A stretch of DNA of 64,000 bases from Terrisporobacter othiniensis (GTDB lineage: Bacteria > Bacillota > Clostridia > Peptostreptococcales > Peptostreptococcaceae): positions 62,001-126,000 of the forward strand of contig NZ_JWHR01000115.1 in assembly GCF_000808015.1 (NCBI RefSeq), in the 5' to 3' direction. The notes under the pieces are model-generated. The model made no database searches and had not been told where the DNA came from. It worked only from the letters and a program-made list of their open reading frames with translations. Shown here piece after piece: positions 35,555 through 44,772 of this stretch (position 1 is its first letter; every line of letters starts with the position of its first letter). A program made the position numbers and the translations under genes.

Positions 35555-36532
35555 ATGATAGAAGAAAGAATAAAATTTGATGAAAAAGAACTTAAACCTA
35601 TAAGTGGTTGGATGGGGTTACTTATTGGATTAATTTTAATATTGATTTTCCCGGTGGCAATTTACTTTACAGTAATTAAAGATATAGTTTTTCCAACAAT
35701 ATTAGGAATTATATGTTTAATCTTTGGCATTTTTATGCTTTGTGGATTAAAAATATTAAATCCTAATGAGGCAATTGTACTGGTCTTGTTTGGTAATTAC
35801 TATGGAACAATTTCAAAAGAAGGTTTTTACTTTGTGAATCCATTTTGCAGTGCTATAAACCCAACTTATGAATCAGCAACACTTAGAATGACTAAGGGAA
35901 AAGAGGATGAAGGTAAGGCAGAAGCTACTCTAACATCTGCAACAAAAAAAGTATCTCTTAAAACTTTAACATTAAATAATGGAATACAAAAAGTAAATGA
36001 TGAAATAGGAAATCCTATAATGATAGGGGTAGTTGTAATTTGGAAAGTCATAAATCCTACGAAAGCAGTATTCAATGTTGACAATTATAAAACTTATTTA
36101 TCTATTCAATGTGATACAGCTCTTAGAAATGTGGCAAGACTTTACCCTTATGATGTGAATGATGCATCAGAGGAAAAAACTCTTAGAGGATCATCCCAAG
36201 AAGTTGCGGATAAATTGAAAGAAGAGTTACAGTCAAGAGTATATGTGGCAGGTCTTGAAGTATGTGAAGTAAGAATAACTCACTTAGCTTATGCTCCAGA
36301 AATTGCAGCGGCTATGCTTCAACGTCAGCAAGCAGAAGCAATTATTGCAGCACGTAAAAAAATAGTTGAAGGTGCAGTAGGTATGGTAGAAATGGCCCTT
36401 AATTCATTAAATGAAAATGATATTGTAAAACTAGATGATGAGAAAAAGGCATCTATGGTTAGTAATTTATTAGTTGTTCTTTGTGGAAATAAAGATGCTC
36501 AACCTATTGTAAATAGCGGAAGTATTAATTAA
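35555..36532 (+). CDS. SPFH/Band 7 family membrane protein
   Basis: A 325-residue stomatin/prohibitin/flotillin-type scaffold. Two adjacent membrane segments lie near 20-43 and 47-68. The band-7 domain begins at [18 protein letters not shown] and continues through [17 protein letters not shown] to [21 protein letters not shown]. An Ala/Gln-rich helix ([21 protein letters not shown]) follows, as in stomatins that oligomerise into membrane microdomains. Start ATG after AAGGGGGT. Confidence 0.88.
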   Translation: MIEERIKFDEKELKPISGWMGLLIGLILILIFPVAIYFTVIKDIVFPTILGIICLIFGIFMLCGLKILNPNEAIVLVLFGNYYGTISKEGFYFVNPFCSAINPTYESATLRMTKGKEDEGKAEATLTSATKKVSLKTLTLNNGIQKVNDEIGNPIMIGVVVIWKVINPTKAVFNVDNYKTYLSIQCDTALRNVARLYPYDVNDASEEKTLRGSSQEVADKLKEELQSRVYVAGLEVCEVRITHLAYAPEIAAAMLQRQQAEAIIAARKKIVEGAVGMVEMALNSLNENDIVKLDDEKKASMVSNLLVVLCGNKDAQPIVNSGSIN

Positions 36533-36539
36533 TATATGT

Positions 36540-36572
36540 AGCTAGATAGTATTACTACTATCTAGCTTTTTT
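36540..36572 (+). terminator. Terminator of the SPFH gene
   Basis: The stem AGCTAGATAGT / ACTATCTAGCT is followed by T6. Confidence 0.88.
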
Positions 36573-36762
36573 ACAAAAATACAAAAGTTATTAATATTAA
36601 CAAATATTAGATATGGTATTTGGATATAAAATTTATAAATTAATTAGAAAGTTAAAAAAATCAATATATAAAAAAGGAATATTGTAATAAAATATCTTTT
36701 TAAAACTTATAATATAATGTAAAATTGTACTTGCATGTTAAAAAATTGGGGGAGATGAAAAT

Positions 36763-37230
36763 ATGAAGATGGCTTTCACACAAAAGCAGAGAATGATTGA
36801 AGGACTTACAGTATTTACACTAATTGCAATATCAATTTATGTGGCGGTCATGTGGGGCAAAATTCCACAAGAAGTAGCGATATCTTTTGGAATTTCAGGT
36901 AAAATAGGTGGTATGGGAGCAAAAACTAGTATACTTTGGAAATTAGCTATATCTTATGGAATATATATAGTGTTTACTATTATATTTTTAAATCCATCTT
37001 TATGGGGTATAGGAGATATAAAAAATAAAAAGAAACAACAACAAGCATTTTTACTGGCTGGGGATTTATTTGTATTTTTGAAGTTAGTTCTTGTAAGTAT
37101 AATGGCATATATAATTTTTTGCATTATCAATAATGTCGATTTAGGATTTATATTTATTCCAATGTCAGCATTTTTACCACTGGCTATAGGATTTAACACT
37201 TCATCAAAAATAAAAGCTCTAAGGAATTAG
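36763..37230 (+). CDS. DUF1648/SdpI-like membrane protein
   Basis: A 155-residue protein with four predicted membrane helices. The N-terminal helix and IPQEVAISFGISGKIGGMGAKTS match the DUF1648 pattern (…P…IP.HFN..G…) found in SdpI-type immunity and signalling proteins. No toxin gene is adjacent, so an immunity role is speculative. Start ATG after TTGGGGGAGA. Confidence 0.62.
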   Translation: MKMAFTQKQRMIEGLTVFTLIAISIYVAVMWGKIPQEVAISFGISGKIGGMGAKTSILWKLAISYGIYIVFTIIFLNPSLWGIGDIKNKKKQQQAFLLAGDLFVFLKLVLVSIMAYIIFCIINNVDLGFIFIPMSAFLPLAIGFNTSSKIKALRN

Positions 37231-37232
37231 AG

Positions 37233-37275
37233 TCATGAAGGTTTTCTAAGTAAGGAATAACTTCATGTTTTTTTA
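37233..37275 (+). terminator. Terminator after the SdpI-like gene
   Basis: The arms CATGAAG / CTTCATG are followed by a T-run, with a longer loop than usual. Confidence 0.65.
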
Positions 37276-37297
37276 TTACATACAGGAATAAATTAGG

Positions 37298-37326
37298 TTG
37301 ACTTTGCTAATTTAATATAATAGAAT
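37298..37326 (+). promoter_or_regulatory. Promoter of the MATE leader transcript
   Basis: TTGACT (37298-37303), a 17-base spacer and TAGAAT (37321-37326) make a sigma-A-type promoter. Predicted start near 37333 gives a leader of about 158 bases before the MATE ATG. Confidence 0.7.
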
Positions 37327-37332
37327 AATCAT

Positions 37333-37463
37333 AGTAAAAAGAGCCATTATAGTGGCGTATTATATTTAATTTATAATCGCGGTGCAAAAAATTAATGGTT
37401 CAAAAAATAAAATAAAAGTAGTAAGCCAAATAAGTGCACTTAGCGTGCTTATTTGGCTTTTTT
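37333..37463 (+). ncRNA. Riboswitch-like leader RNA with terminator upstream of MATE gene
   Basis: An outer stem P1 (GAGCCATT 37341-37348 with AATGGTTC 37394-37401) encloses P2 (GCG.ATTATA 37355-37364 with TATAAT.CGC 37372-37380). The internal loop strands are ATAGTG and GGTGCAAAAAATT. A strong intrinsic terminator follows: AAGCCAAATAAG (37423-37434) with CTTATTTGGCTT (37448-37459) and T7. The TGGTT of P1 can pair with AGCCA of the terminator arm, which suggests exclusive folds. I do not recognise the class. Confidence 0.55.
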
Positions 37464-37490
37464 ATATTGAGAAGAATAGGAGGACTTATA

Positions 37491-38855
37491 ATGGAAAAAT
37501 TAAATTTATTAAAAGATGATGAGAAGAAAGTTTTTTATCATTATCTAATACCTTCAATATGCTCTACTCTTGTAACATCAATTTATATATTAGTAGATAC
37601 TCTTATAATTGGACAAGGTGTTGGAGCGGCAGGGATTTCTGCATTGAATATTTTCTTGCCTTTCTTTGCTATATATAATGGTATAGGGCTTATGTTTGGA
37701 CTTGGTGGAGGAATACTAATATCCATGGAAGATGGTATAGGAAATAAAGAAAAATCAGATAAATACTTTATTTCTAGCTTGATAGCGGTGACAATAATAG
37801 GACTAATACTTACGATATTTACAAATGTATTTCTAGAGCAGATATCTTACTTCCTTGGAGCAAATGAAAATAGTATAGGCTTGGTTTTAGAATATGGAAG
37901 GTGTATAACTTTATTCACACCAGTATTTATAGCAACTAATTTTTTATCACCAATAATTCGTAATAAAAAGGCTCCCCAATTAGCTATGATATCAGTGATT
38001 ATAGGAGCTGGATTGAATATAGTATTAGATTATATTTTTGTTTTCCCTATGAATATGGGAATGGTAGGAGCAGCTTTAGCAACTGTTATAGGAAGTTTAA
38101 CAACAGTGGCAGTTCTTTTAACTCATTTTATATCAAAGAAAAATAGAATAAAAGTATATCCAACATATGCGTCAATTAAGATGATAAAAAAGATAATAGG
38201 CTGCGGTGGATCTAGCTTTTTAATGGAAGCTGCCAGTGGATTTGTAATATTTATATTTAATATTCAAATTTTAAAATATATAGGTGATGTGGGAATAGTA
38301 GTTTATGGGATAATATCTAACTGTGTAATAGTAGGAATGGCTTTATTTAATGGTGTAGCTCAAGCAAGTCAACCAATAATAGCAACCAATTATGGAGCTA
38401 AAGAAAGCAAACGTGTAAAGACAGTTTTAAAATATGCCATGTTTACTACTATTTCAATAGGATGTTTATTATTTGCAGTAGTATTTATGTTCACAGAAGA
38501 AGTAATTTATGCTTTTGTAAAAGCTAATGACCAGATTATTTCCATGGGAGTACCAGCAGTGAGAGCTTATTTAAGTGCTTTTTGTATTATGAATATTAAT
38601 ATACTATTTTGTAACTACTTTCAATCTGTGGGAAAAGAAAAGCCATCTATACTTATATCGGCTATAAGAGGATTTTTACTAAACATAATTCTTGTATTAA
38701 GTTTACCAGTGGTACTTGGAGGAAGTAGTTTATGGTTTGTTGTACCTATAACAGAAATTATTACTTTAGTTGGAATAGTAATATATATAAGAAAATTAAA
38801 GGTCAATTCTTTTAAGAGTGAAACTAAATTAAATAAGTGTGCAATAACTGAGTAA
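37491..38855 (+). CDS. MATE family efflux transporter
   Basis: A 454-residue, 12-helix cation-coupled multidrug/toxin exporter. It has two homologous six-helix halves, with family features in the first half (LVDTLIIGQGVGAAGISALN, FGLGGGILISM) and the second (GVAQASQPIIATNYGA). Start ATG 37491 follows AGGAGGAC. A longer frame starting at 37434 would begin inside the terminator hairpin and has no SD. The leader with terminator suggests that transcription into the gene is conditional, perhaps on a substrate or related small molecule. Confidence 0.9.
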   Translation: MEKLNLLKDDEKKVFYHYLIPSICSTLVTSIYILVDTLIIGQGVGAAGISALNIFLPFFAIYNGIGLMFGLGGGILISMEDGIGNKEKSDKYFISSLIAVTIIGLILTIFTNVFLEQISYFLGANENSIGLVLEYGRCITLFTPVFIATNFLSPIIRNKKAPQLAMISVIIGAGLNIVLDYIFVFPMNMGMVGAALATVIGSLTTVAVLLTHFISKKNRIKVYPTYASIKMIKKIIGCGGSSFLMEAASGFVIFIFNIQILKYIGDVGIVVYGIISNCVIVGMALFNGVAQASQPIIATNYGAKESKRVKTVLKYAMFTTISIGCLLFAVVFMFTEEVIYAFVKANDQIISMGVPAVRAYLSAFCIMNINILFCNYFQSVGKEKPSILISAIRGFLLNIILVLSLPVVLGGSSLWFVVPITEIITLVGIVIYIRKLKVNSFKSETKLNKCAITE

Positions 38856-39017
38856 AAAAGAAGTAATAAAAAAGTAAATTATTGAGTAATGTATCTATCA
38901 CAAGTGATAATGAGGATATATTGATGACTATATGATTTAAGCGAACTTTTGGAATTATTCTTTTGTTTTATTGGGATAATAAGTATTATTTACAAGTACA
39001 GCAAAGGAGCAAAATAA

Positions 39018-40010
39018 TTGAGAAAATATAGCACTAATGAGTTAAGTTTAAAAATAGTATCTATATTAAAAGAAAAATTAGATAAGGATTATGCAAAAGG
39101 TTTAACAAAAAGAGATGCTCATCCTAAATGTTTAGGACTTTTAAAAGCTTATTTTATTGTAGATAAAAATTTACCTTTACAGTATAGAGAAGGTATTTTT
39201 AATAGAGACTATTACAAAGCTTTTATAAGAGTATCTAATTCAAATCCTAAGATAAAGAGTGATAAATATAGAGATATTAGAGGATTTTCAATAAAACTTC
39301 TAAATGTTTATGGAGAAAAATGTGTAAAGGATGAAAATTTTACTCAAGATTTTCTTTTCGTTAGTATGAAAACTATGCCTATAGGCACTTTAAAATTAAT
39401 GTATGATGCCTTATACTATACGATAAAATCCACTCCAGTAATTTTTGTGGCTAAATTGATAAAAAATAAAAATATTAATGCAATTATTGATATTGTGAAA
39501 AATATGAAGCATGATACTAGTCCTTTAGATATTAGCTATTATAGTACTACTCCATATATGTTTGGGAATAGAATAGTTAAATATAGCATAATTCCTAAAT
39601 CTAAATACAAGAGTAGACTTCCAAAAAAACTTGGAAACAATTATCTTACAGAAAATATGCAAAAGCATCTATATAAAGAAGAAGCAGCATTTGACTTTAT
39701 GATACAGTTTTATATAAATGATATAGATACACCAATAAATGATGCTTCAATTGAATGGGAATCTGATAAATCTCCTTTTGTTAAACTTGGAGAAATAAGA
39801 ATTCCAAAGCAAAGATTTACAACTAAGAAAAGATTTGATTTGGCAGAAATAATGTCTTTCTCACCAGGTCATAGTCTTCTTTCTCACAAGCCAATTGGAG
39901 ATATGAATAAAGGAAGAATAGAAATATATAAGGAAATGTCAAAATATAGACATTATAGAAACAAGGAAGAATTATATGAGCCAAGCGATGAAGATTTTGA
40001 TAATATATGA
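39018..40010 (+). CDS. Catalase-related heme protein
   Basis: A 330-residue protein with the catalase-fold core but shorter than true catalases. Recognisable parts are RDAHPKCLGLLKAYF, where His may be the distal residue, FIRVSNSNPK...YRDIRGFSIKL (catalase F.RFS......D.RG.A.K), QDFLFVSMK and a late FSPGHSLLSHKPIGDMNKGR before the family-terminal Arg-rich stretch. Such proteins may be peroxidases or allene-oxide-type enzymes; activity cannot be inferred. The start is TTG 39018 behind AAAGGAGC. In an anaerobe it may help against peroxide. Confidence 0.75.
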   Translation: MRKYSTNELSLKIVSILKEKLDKDYAKGLTKRDAHPKCLGLLKAYFIVDKNLPLQYREGIFNRDYYKAFIRVSNSNPKIKSDKYRDIRGFSIKLLNVYGEKCVKDENFTQDFLFVSMKTMPIGTLKLMYDALYYTIKSTPVIFVAKLIKNKNINAIIDIVKNMKHDTSPLDISYYSTTPYMFGNRIVKYSIIPKSKYKSRLPKKLGNNYLTENMQKHLYKEEAAFDFMIQFYINDIDTPINDASIEWESDKSPFVKLGEIRIPKQRFTTKKRFDLAEIMSFSPGHSLLSHKPIGDMNKGRIEIYKEMSKYRHYRNKEELYEPSDEDFDNI

Positions 40011-40016
40011 AAGTTG

Positions 40017-40050
40017 ATGACACCTAAAATATGTAGGTGTCATTTTTTTA
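40017..40050 (+). terminator. Terminator of the catalase-related gene
   Basis: The stem ATGACACCTA / TAGGTGTCAT is followed by T7. Confidence 0.88.
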
Positions 40051-40142
40051 TCTTAGAATTCATAGTATATATTAGAGATTTCAATCTTCAATTAAATAAC
40101 TCAAAATATTTTTAATAATAAGCTAAGAGGAGGTGTCAAAAG

Positions 40143-40271
40143 ATGAAAAATATATTAGATTTTTGTATAAAGGACATTTCTTTTGCTAGTTGTGGCGAAG
40201 TATTGATTTGGATAGGAACTGGGGTTTTAATTGTTGCAGGTATATTGGCATTAGTTAAAAAGCCAAAGTAG
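40143..40271 (+). CDS. 42-residue single-pass membrane peptide
   Basis: A short frame starting MKNILDFCIKDISFASC, then one hydrophobic helix (LIWIGTGVLIVAGILALV) and a Lys-rich end KKPK. The SD AGGAGGTG is excellent, seven bases before ATG 40143. No family is recognised. It lies between the catalase-related gene and a TPR-like gene, on the same strand as both. Confidence 0.6.
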   Translation: MKNILDFCIKDISFASCGEVLIWIGTGVLIVAGILALVKKPK

Positions 40272-40374
40272 TAAATTGTAGATTTCAACATGGAAAATAT
40301 AATATAAAAACATTTAATTATATGGTAATATAGTAAAGAATTATAATTGTTGGCAATAGAGGATGTGACAGAAG

Positions 40375-40911
40375 ATGAAAAAATTAGTAGTAGTAGGAAT
40401 AATATTTTTATTAATAACAAGTTTTAATAATTCTTATTTTAATAAGTATATGGAAGAAGGAAAAAAAGCAATAATTAATGAAGAATTTATTAAGGCAAAA
40501 GATTTATTTAAAAAAGCTGTAGATAAGAAGTCTGATGACAAAGAAGCGAGGGCCTTGTATAAGCAATCAGAAATATTGTTAGAAGTAATAAATCTTGAAA
40601 AAGAAAATAGCTTCCAAGAAGCTATAGACTTATGTCAAAATATAAATAACACTGATAGTGAAGATAGTATCATAAAGGAAGTAGCAGAAAAAATAAAAAA
40701 TGAAAGTAACAATTATTTGAAGAATTTAAAAGAATATGAGAATAATTTGAATATAAGAATAAATGAAGGCAAGCTTCTTATGAATAGTAGAAGTTATTTC
40801 AAAGCTAAAGAAATCTTTACTGAGATTATTAAAGAAATAGAAAATACAGATATTTATTATTTACAATTAGATGAAGTTAACAGATATTTAGATATTTGTG
40901 AAAATAAATAG
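40375..40911 (+). CDS. Exported or membrane-anchored TPR-like protein
   Basis: A 178-residue protein with an N-terminal hydrophobic segment (3-17), probably an uncleaved anchor or signal peptide with no lipobox Cys. Two TPR-like regions follow: MEEGKKAIINEEFIKAKDLF (about 26-60) and INEGKLLMNSRSYFKAKEIF (about 125-158), separated by a helical, Glu/Lys/Asn-rich stretch. Function unknown. Start ATG 40375; upstream SD is weak (GAGGATG). Confidence 0.62.
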   Translation: MKKLVVVGIIFLLITSFNNSYFNKYMEEGKKAIINEEFIKAKDLFKKAVDKKSDDKEARALYKQSEILLEVINLEKENSFQEAIDLCQNINNTDSEDSIIKEVAEKIKNESNNYLKNLKEYENNLNIRINEGKLLMNSRSYFKAKEIFTEIIKEIENTDIYYLQLDEVNRYLDICENK

Positions 40912-40914
40912 AAA

Positions 40915-40960
40915 TAAAAAATCCTAAGAAATACGTTGTTAGAAATTCTTGGGATTTTTT
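40915..40960 (+). terminator. Terminator of the TPR-like gene
   Basis: The arms AAAAAATCCTAAGAA / TTCTTGGGATTTTTT form an imperfect stem with a T-run. Confidence 0.8.
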
Positions 40961-41030
40961 GCGCATATATATAAAATTATGATATTATAGTTCTTTTAGT
41001 TCTTTTTCTTATAAAAATTTCCTTACAATA

Positions 41031-41066
41031 AAAAAAGTGCTACCCAAAAAGATTAGCACTTTTTTC
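41031..41066 (-). terminator. Terminator of the ABC exporter operon
   Basis: The stem AAAAAGTGCTA / TAGCACTTTTT lies just past the second ABC gene and has runs on both sides. Confidence 0.85.
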
Positions 41067-41075
41067 AGTATATTT

Positions 41076-42839
41076 TTAGCTGGCTTTTTCAAATTGACTA
41101 TTGTACAATTCTGCATAAAATCCATTAGCAATTAAAAGCTCATCATGATTTCCACTTTCAATAATATCTCCATCTTTCATAACCAAGATAATATCGGCAT
41201 TTTTAATAGTTGATAATCTGTGAGCTATTACAAAAGATGTTTTTCCAACTGTTAATTTATCCATAGCCTCTTGAATTAATATTTCTGTTCTAGTATCTAC
41301 AGAGCTAGTTGCCTCATCTAGTATTAGTAGTGGTGCATTTTTAACCATTGCCCTTGCTATAGTTATTAATTGTTTTTGTCCAGCAGATAAATTAGTATTA
41401 TCATCTAATATAGTGTCATATCCATTAGGCAGAGTTCTTATAAAGTGGTCTATTCCCACTGCCTTACAAGCTGCTACTATTACAGATTCAGAAACATTTT
41501 CTTTATTATAAGTTATATTATCTCTTACTGTTCCTTCAAATAACCAAGTATCTTGAAGTACCATACAGAATAAATCATGAACAGCTTCCCTACTTAAATC
41601 TTGAATAGGTGTTTTATCTATTTTTATAGTGCCACTATTTACATCATAAAACTTCATAAGTAGATTTATTAAAGTAGTCTTACCTGCCCCAGTAGGTCCT
41701 ACTATTGCAACTTTTTGTCCAGCCTTAATATCAACTGAGAAGTCTTTTATTATTAATTTACTTTCATCATATCCAAACTTAACATGCTCAAATTCAACAT
41801 TACCTTTAATATTGTCTAAAGAAGTTTTCTTATGACTTTCATCATTCATTTCCTCTTCTCCTAAAAACTCAAATACACGTTTACATGCAGCTGAAGTCGA
41901 TTGTAGTGATGTTGCTGCTTGTGCAAATTGAGTAAGTGGCTGTGTGAAAAATCTAATATACATCATGAATGCTACTATTACACCAAATGTTATTTTGTCG
42001 TTGAATGCAAGCATTGCTCCAACAACACAAACTGCCACATATCCAAAGTTTCCTATAAACACCATTAAAGGCATCATAAGGCCTGATATAAATTGTGATT
42101 TCCATGCACTATCACGAAGTTCATCATTTATATTTTTAAATTCTTTATTTATTTCTTCTTGTGCATTGTATACTTTTATTACACTGTGTCCAGAATATGT
42201 TTCTTCTATATGACCATTTATCTTACCTAAAAGGTTTTGTTGTCTTTGGAAGAATTTTTGAGATCTTGATACTATTAACATCATTAAAGCAAAACCAATT
42301 GCAGTTGCTACTATTGCTGTAATAGTTAAAGTTACATTTGTTTTTAACATCATAAATAAAGAACCTAAAAATAAAGATACTCCACTTACTAAAGCACCCA
42401 TACTTTGATTTAATGTTTGTCCTATTGTATCCACATCGTTAGTCACACGACTTAAAGTATCACCAACAGTTGTTTTATCATAATATTTTAATGGTAATCT
42501 ATTTATTTTTCCTGTTATATCGCTTCTAAGTTTTTTACTTGTTACCTGAGTTACTGTAGCCATTATAAAACTTTGTGAGTAAGATAATACAATACTAATA
42601 GCATATAATATAGCCATAAATATACCTACTTCATAGATTTTATCCATATCGATACCTGTTATTATACCTTCTGTAATTATATCTGTAATTTCACTTAATT
42701 TTTCTGGACCATAAACTGTAATTACGGATCCTCCTATGGCAAATATTAAAGCTAAAACTAAATATATAGCATGTTTTTTCATATATTTAATAAGGTCTAA
42801 TAGTCCACCTTTAGAATTTGATTTATTTTCTTTACGCAT
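41076..42839 (-). CDS. ABC exporter half-transporter, subunit 2
   Basis: A 587-residue type IV ABC exporter subunit with six N-terminal membrane helices and a C-terminal nucleotide-binding domain. Walker A is GPTGAGKTTL, signature LSAGQKQL, Walker B LLILDEATSSVD and H-loop AHRLST. Its ATG overlaps the stop of the partner gene by one base (TAATG), the usual arrangement for a heterodimer such as LmrCD or BmrCD. The signature LSAGQ deviates from LSGGQ. It likely exports drugs or lipid-like compounds; adjacent two-component genes probably control it. Confidence 0.93.
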   Translation of the reverse strand: MRKENKSNSKGGLLDLIKYMKKHAIYLVLALIFAIGGSVITVYGPEKLSEITDIITEGIITGIDMDKIYEVGIFMAILYAISIVLSYSQSFIMATVTQVTSKKLRSDITGKINRLPLKYYDKTTVGDTLSRVTNDVDTIGQTLNQSMGALVSGVSLFLGSLFMMLKTNVTLTITAIVATAIGFALMMLIVSRSQKFFQRQQNLLGKINGHIEETYSGHSVIKVYNAQEEINKEFKNINDELRDSAWKSQFISGLMMPLMVFIGNFGYVAVCVVGAMLAFNDKITFGVIVAFMMYIRFFTQPLTQFAQAATSLQSTSAACKRVFEFLGEEEMNDESHKKTSLDNIKGNVEFEHVKFGYDESKLIIKDFSVDIKAGQKVAIVGPTGAGKTTLINLLMKFYDVNSGTIKIDKTPIQDLSREAVHDLFCMVLQDTWLFEGTVRDNITYNKENVSESVIVAACKAVGIDHFIRTLPNGYDTILDDNTNLSAGQKQLITIARAMVKNAPLLILDEATSSVDTRTEILIQEAMDKLTVGKTSFVIAHRLSTIKNADIILVMKDGDIIESGNHDELLIANGFYAELYNSQFEKAS

Positions 42840-44602
42840 TAAGCTAACTCCTCCTTTGAAAGTTGAGAATATGCTATTTCTTGATACACTTTACAATTTT
42901 TCATAAGTTCTTCATGGGTTCCCATACCTACTATTTGACCTTCATCAAGCACTATTATTTTATCTGCATCAATTATAGTACCTATACGTTGGGCTACTAT
43001 TAAGTTTGTAGCACCTTTTGTTTCTTTTTTAAGTACTGAACGAAGTTTTCTATCTGTTTTATAGTCAAGAGCTGAGAAAGAATCATCAAATATGTATATT
43101 TTTGGCTCTCTACAAATTGCTCTAGCTATAGATAGTCTTTGTCTTTGACCTCCTGATACGTTTGTACCACCTTGTGATATACTTGATTTATAAGTATCTT
43201 CCATTTTGCTAACAAACTCTGTTCCTTGAGCTATATCTATGGCTTTTTTAATATCTTCATGAGAATATTGTCCTTTACCATTATCTCCATAAGCAACATT
43301 TGAGCTTACGTTTCCTGTAAATAATACAGCCTTTTGATGAACATATCCTAAAATATTGTTAAGATGTTTTTGTTTATAATGTTTTACATTAACTCCACCA
43401 ACCAAAACTTCACCTTCACAAGTATCATAAAATCTTGGTATTAAGTTTATTAAAGATGTTTTACCACTCCCTGTTGCACCTATTATAGCAACAGTTTGAC
43501 CAGCTTTAGCTTTGAAGCTTATATCACGAAGTACATATTCTGAATCTTGTGCATCAGGATATCTAAAGCTAACATTTTTGAATTCTATTTCACCTTCATC
43601 TGTAGTATGTTCAATGTTTCCATGTCCATCAATTATACTTTCTTTAGTATTTAGAACTTCCAATATACGTTTAGCAGAAACACTTGCTCTTGGCATCATT
43701 ATAAATATCATTGTTAACATTATAAATGACATTATAACTTGCATTGAATAAGATGAAAATACTATCATATCACTAAATAATGTTATTTTATTTTCCATAG
43801 ATGCGTCATTTATTAAATATGCACCTATCAAATATATGGATAAAGATAATATATTTAATACAAACATCATTCCTGGCATAATTAGACCCATAGATCTATT
43901 TATAACCAAATTATTTTTTGTTACTTCATTATTTACATTTTCAAATTTTTCATTTTGATAACCTTCTGCATTATATGCACGAACTACACGTATCCCAGTT
44001 AAATTTTCTCTAGTTACTAAGTTAAGCTTATCTGTTAAACCTTGAACTTTCTTAAATCTTGGCACAACAAATACCATTATGATTGCTATTAGTAATATTA
44101 TAGTAAATAGTGCTATACCTGTTGCTGTAGTCCATTCCCAACCTTTACCTAGTATTTTACCTATAGCCCAAATTGCTGTTATAGGAGCTTTCATTATTAA
44201 TTGAAGTCCCATAGCTACTATATTTTGAACCTGTGTTATATCATTAGTTGAACGTGTTATTAAACTGGAAGTAGAGAATTTATTTATTTCTGCCATTGAA
44301 AATCCTTCTATTTTATCATATACATCTGCACGAAGCATCCAAGATAGGTTTGAAGCTATTCTTGCTGCAAAGTATCCCACTATGAATGATGCTACTAAAC
44401 TTCCTAATGCACATAATAACATATATCCTCCAGACTTTAATATTTCACTCATTTCACTACCTGGCATCTGAACTAACATTGTAATTTCAGACATATAATC
44501 TGGGAGTTTTAAGTCAAGATATACTTGTGCAATTACAAATACAAAACTGCAAAGTATAAACAACCAGTCTTTTTTAGTTAAAAACTTTAATATTTTTATC
44601 AT
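42839..44602 (-). CDS. ABC exporter half-transporter, subunit 1
   Basis: A 587-residue partner of the preceding subunit, with six membrane helices and a nucleotide-binding domain. It has Walker A GATGSGKTSL, signature NVSGGQRQR and Walker B IYIFDDSFSALD. The residue after Walker B is Asp-Ser rather than the catalytic Glu, and the H-loop is AQRIGT with Gln in place of His. Such a degenerate ATP site is typical of heterodimeric ABC exporters. First gene of the minus-strand operon; divergent from a response regulator. Confidence 0.93.
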   Translation of the reverse strand: MIKILKFLTKKDWLFILCSFVFVIAQVYLDLKLPDYMSEITMLVQMPGSEMSEILKSGGYMLLCALGSLVASFIVGYFAARIASNLSWMLRADVYDKIEGFSMAEINKFSTSSLITRSTNDITQVQNIVAMGLQLIMKAPITAIWAIGKILGKGWEWTTATGIALFTIILLIAIIMVFVVPRFKKVQGLTDKLNLVTRENLTGIRVVRAYNAEGYQNEKFENVNNEVTKNNLVINRSMGLIMPGMMFVLNILSLSIYLIGAYLINDASMENKITLFSDMIVFSSYSMQVIMSFIMLTMIFIMMPRASVSAKRILEVLNTKESIIDGHGNIEHTTDEGEIEFKNVSFRYPDAQDSEYVLRDISFKAKAGQTVAIIGATGSGKTSLINLIPRFYDTCEGEVLVGGVNVKHYKQKHLNNILGYVHQKAVLFTGNVSSNVAYGDNGKGQYSHEDIKKAIDIAQGTEFVSKMEDTYKSSISQGGTNVSGGQRQRLSIARAICREPKIYIFDDSFSALDYKTDRKLRSVLKKETKGATNLIVAQRIGTIIDADKIIVLDEGQIVGMGTHEELMKNCKVYQEIAYSQLSKEELA

Positions 44603-44659
44603 TGTTGTATTCCTTTCTATTTAATTAAAATTATATGTTGAAATTTTATTAAACAAAAA

Positions 44660-44703
44660 TTAACTAAAGATTAATTAAAGATGAACTAAAAATGAACTTT
44701 TTT
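44660..44703. promoter_or_regulatory. Four tandem 11-bp repeats in the ABC/two-component divergent promoter
   Basis: Units: TTAACTAAAGA (44660-44670), TTAATTAAAGA (44671-44681), TGAACTAAAAA (44682-44692) and TGAACTTTTTT (44693-44703). An 11-bp period in a divergent promoter next to an OmpR-family regulator marks a probable operator. Confidence 0.6.
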
Positions 44704-44721
44704 ATTTTATGTTTATAAATA

Positions 44722-44749
44722 TTGACTCGTATCCATAATCTAATATAAT
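44722..44749 (+). promoter_or_regulatory. Promoter of the response regulator gene
   Basis: TTGACT (44722-44727), a 16-base spacer and TATAAT (44744-44749). The repeats at 44660-44703 end 18 bases upstream of the -35. Confidence 0.7.
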
Positions 44750-44772
44750 AAAAGTTGCAAAGGAGGGATACA

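Noticed and set aside
36533..36762. Possible gene between the SPFH and SdpI-like genes
   Set aside because: Only the terminator and AT-rich promoter-like DNA are visible.
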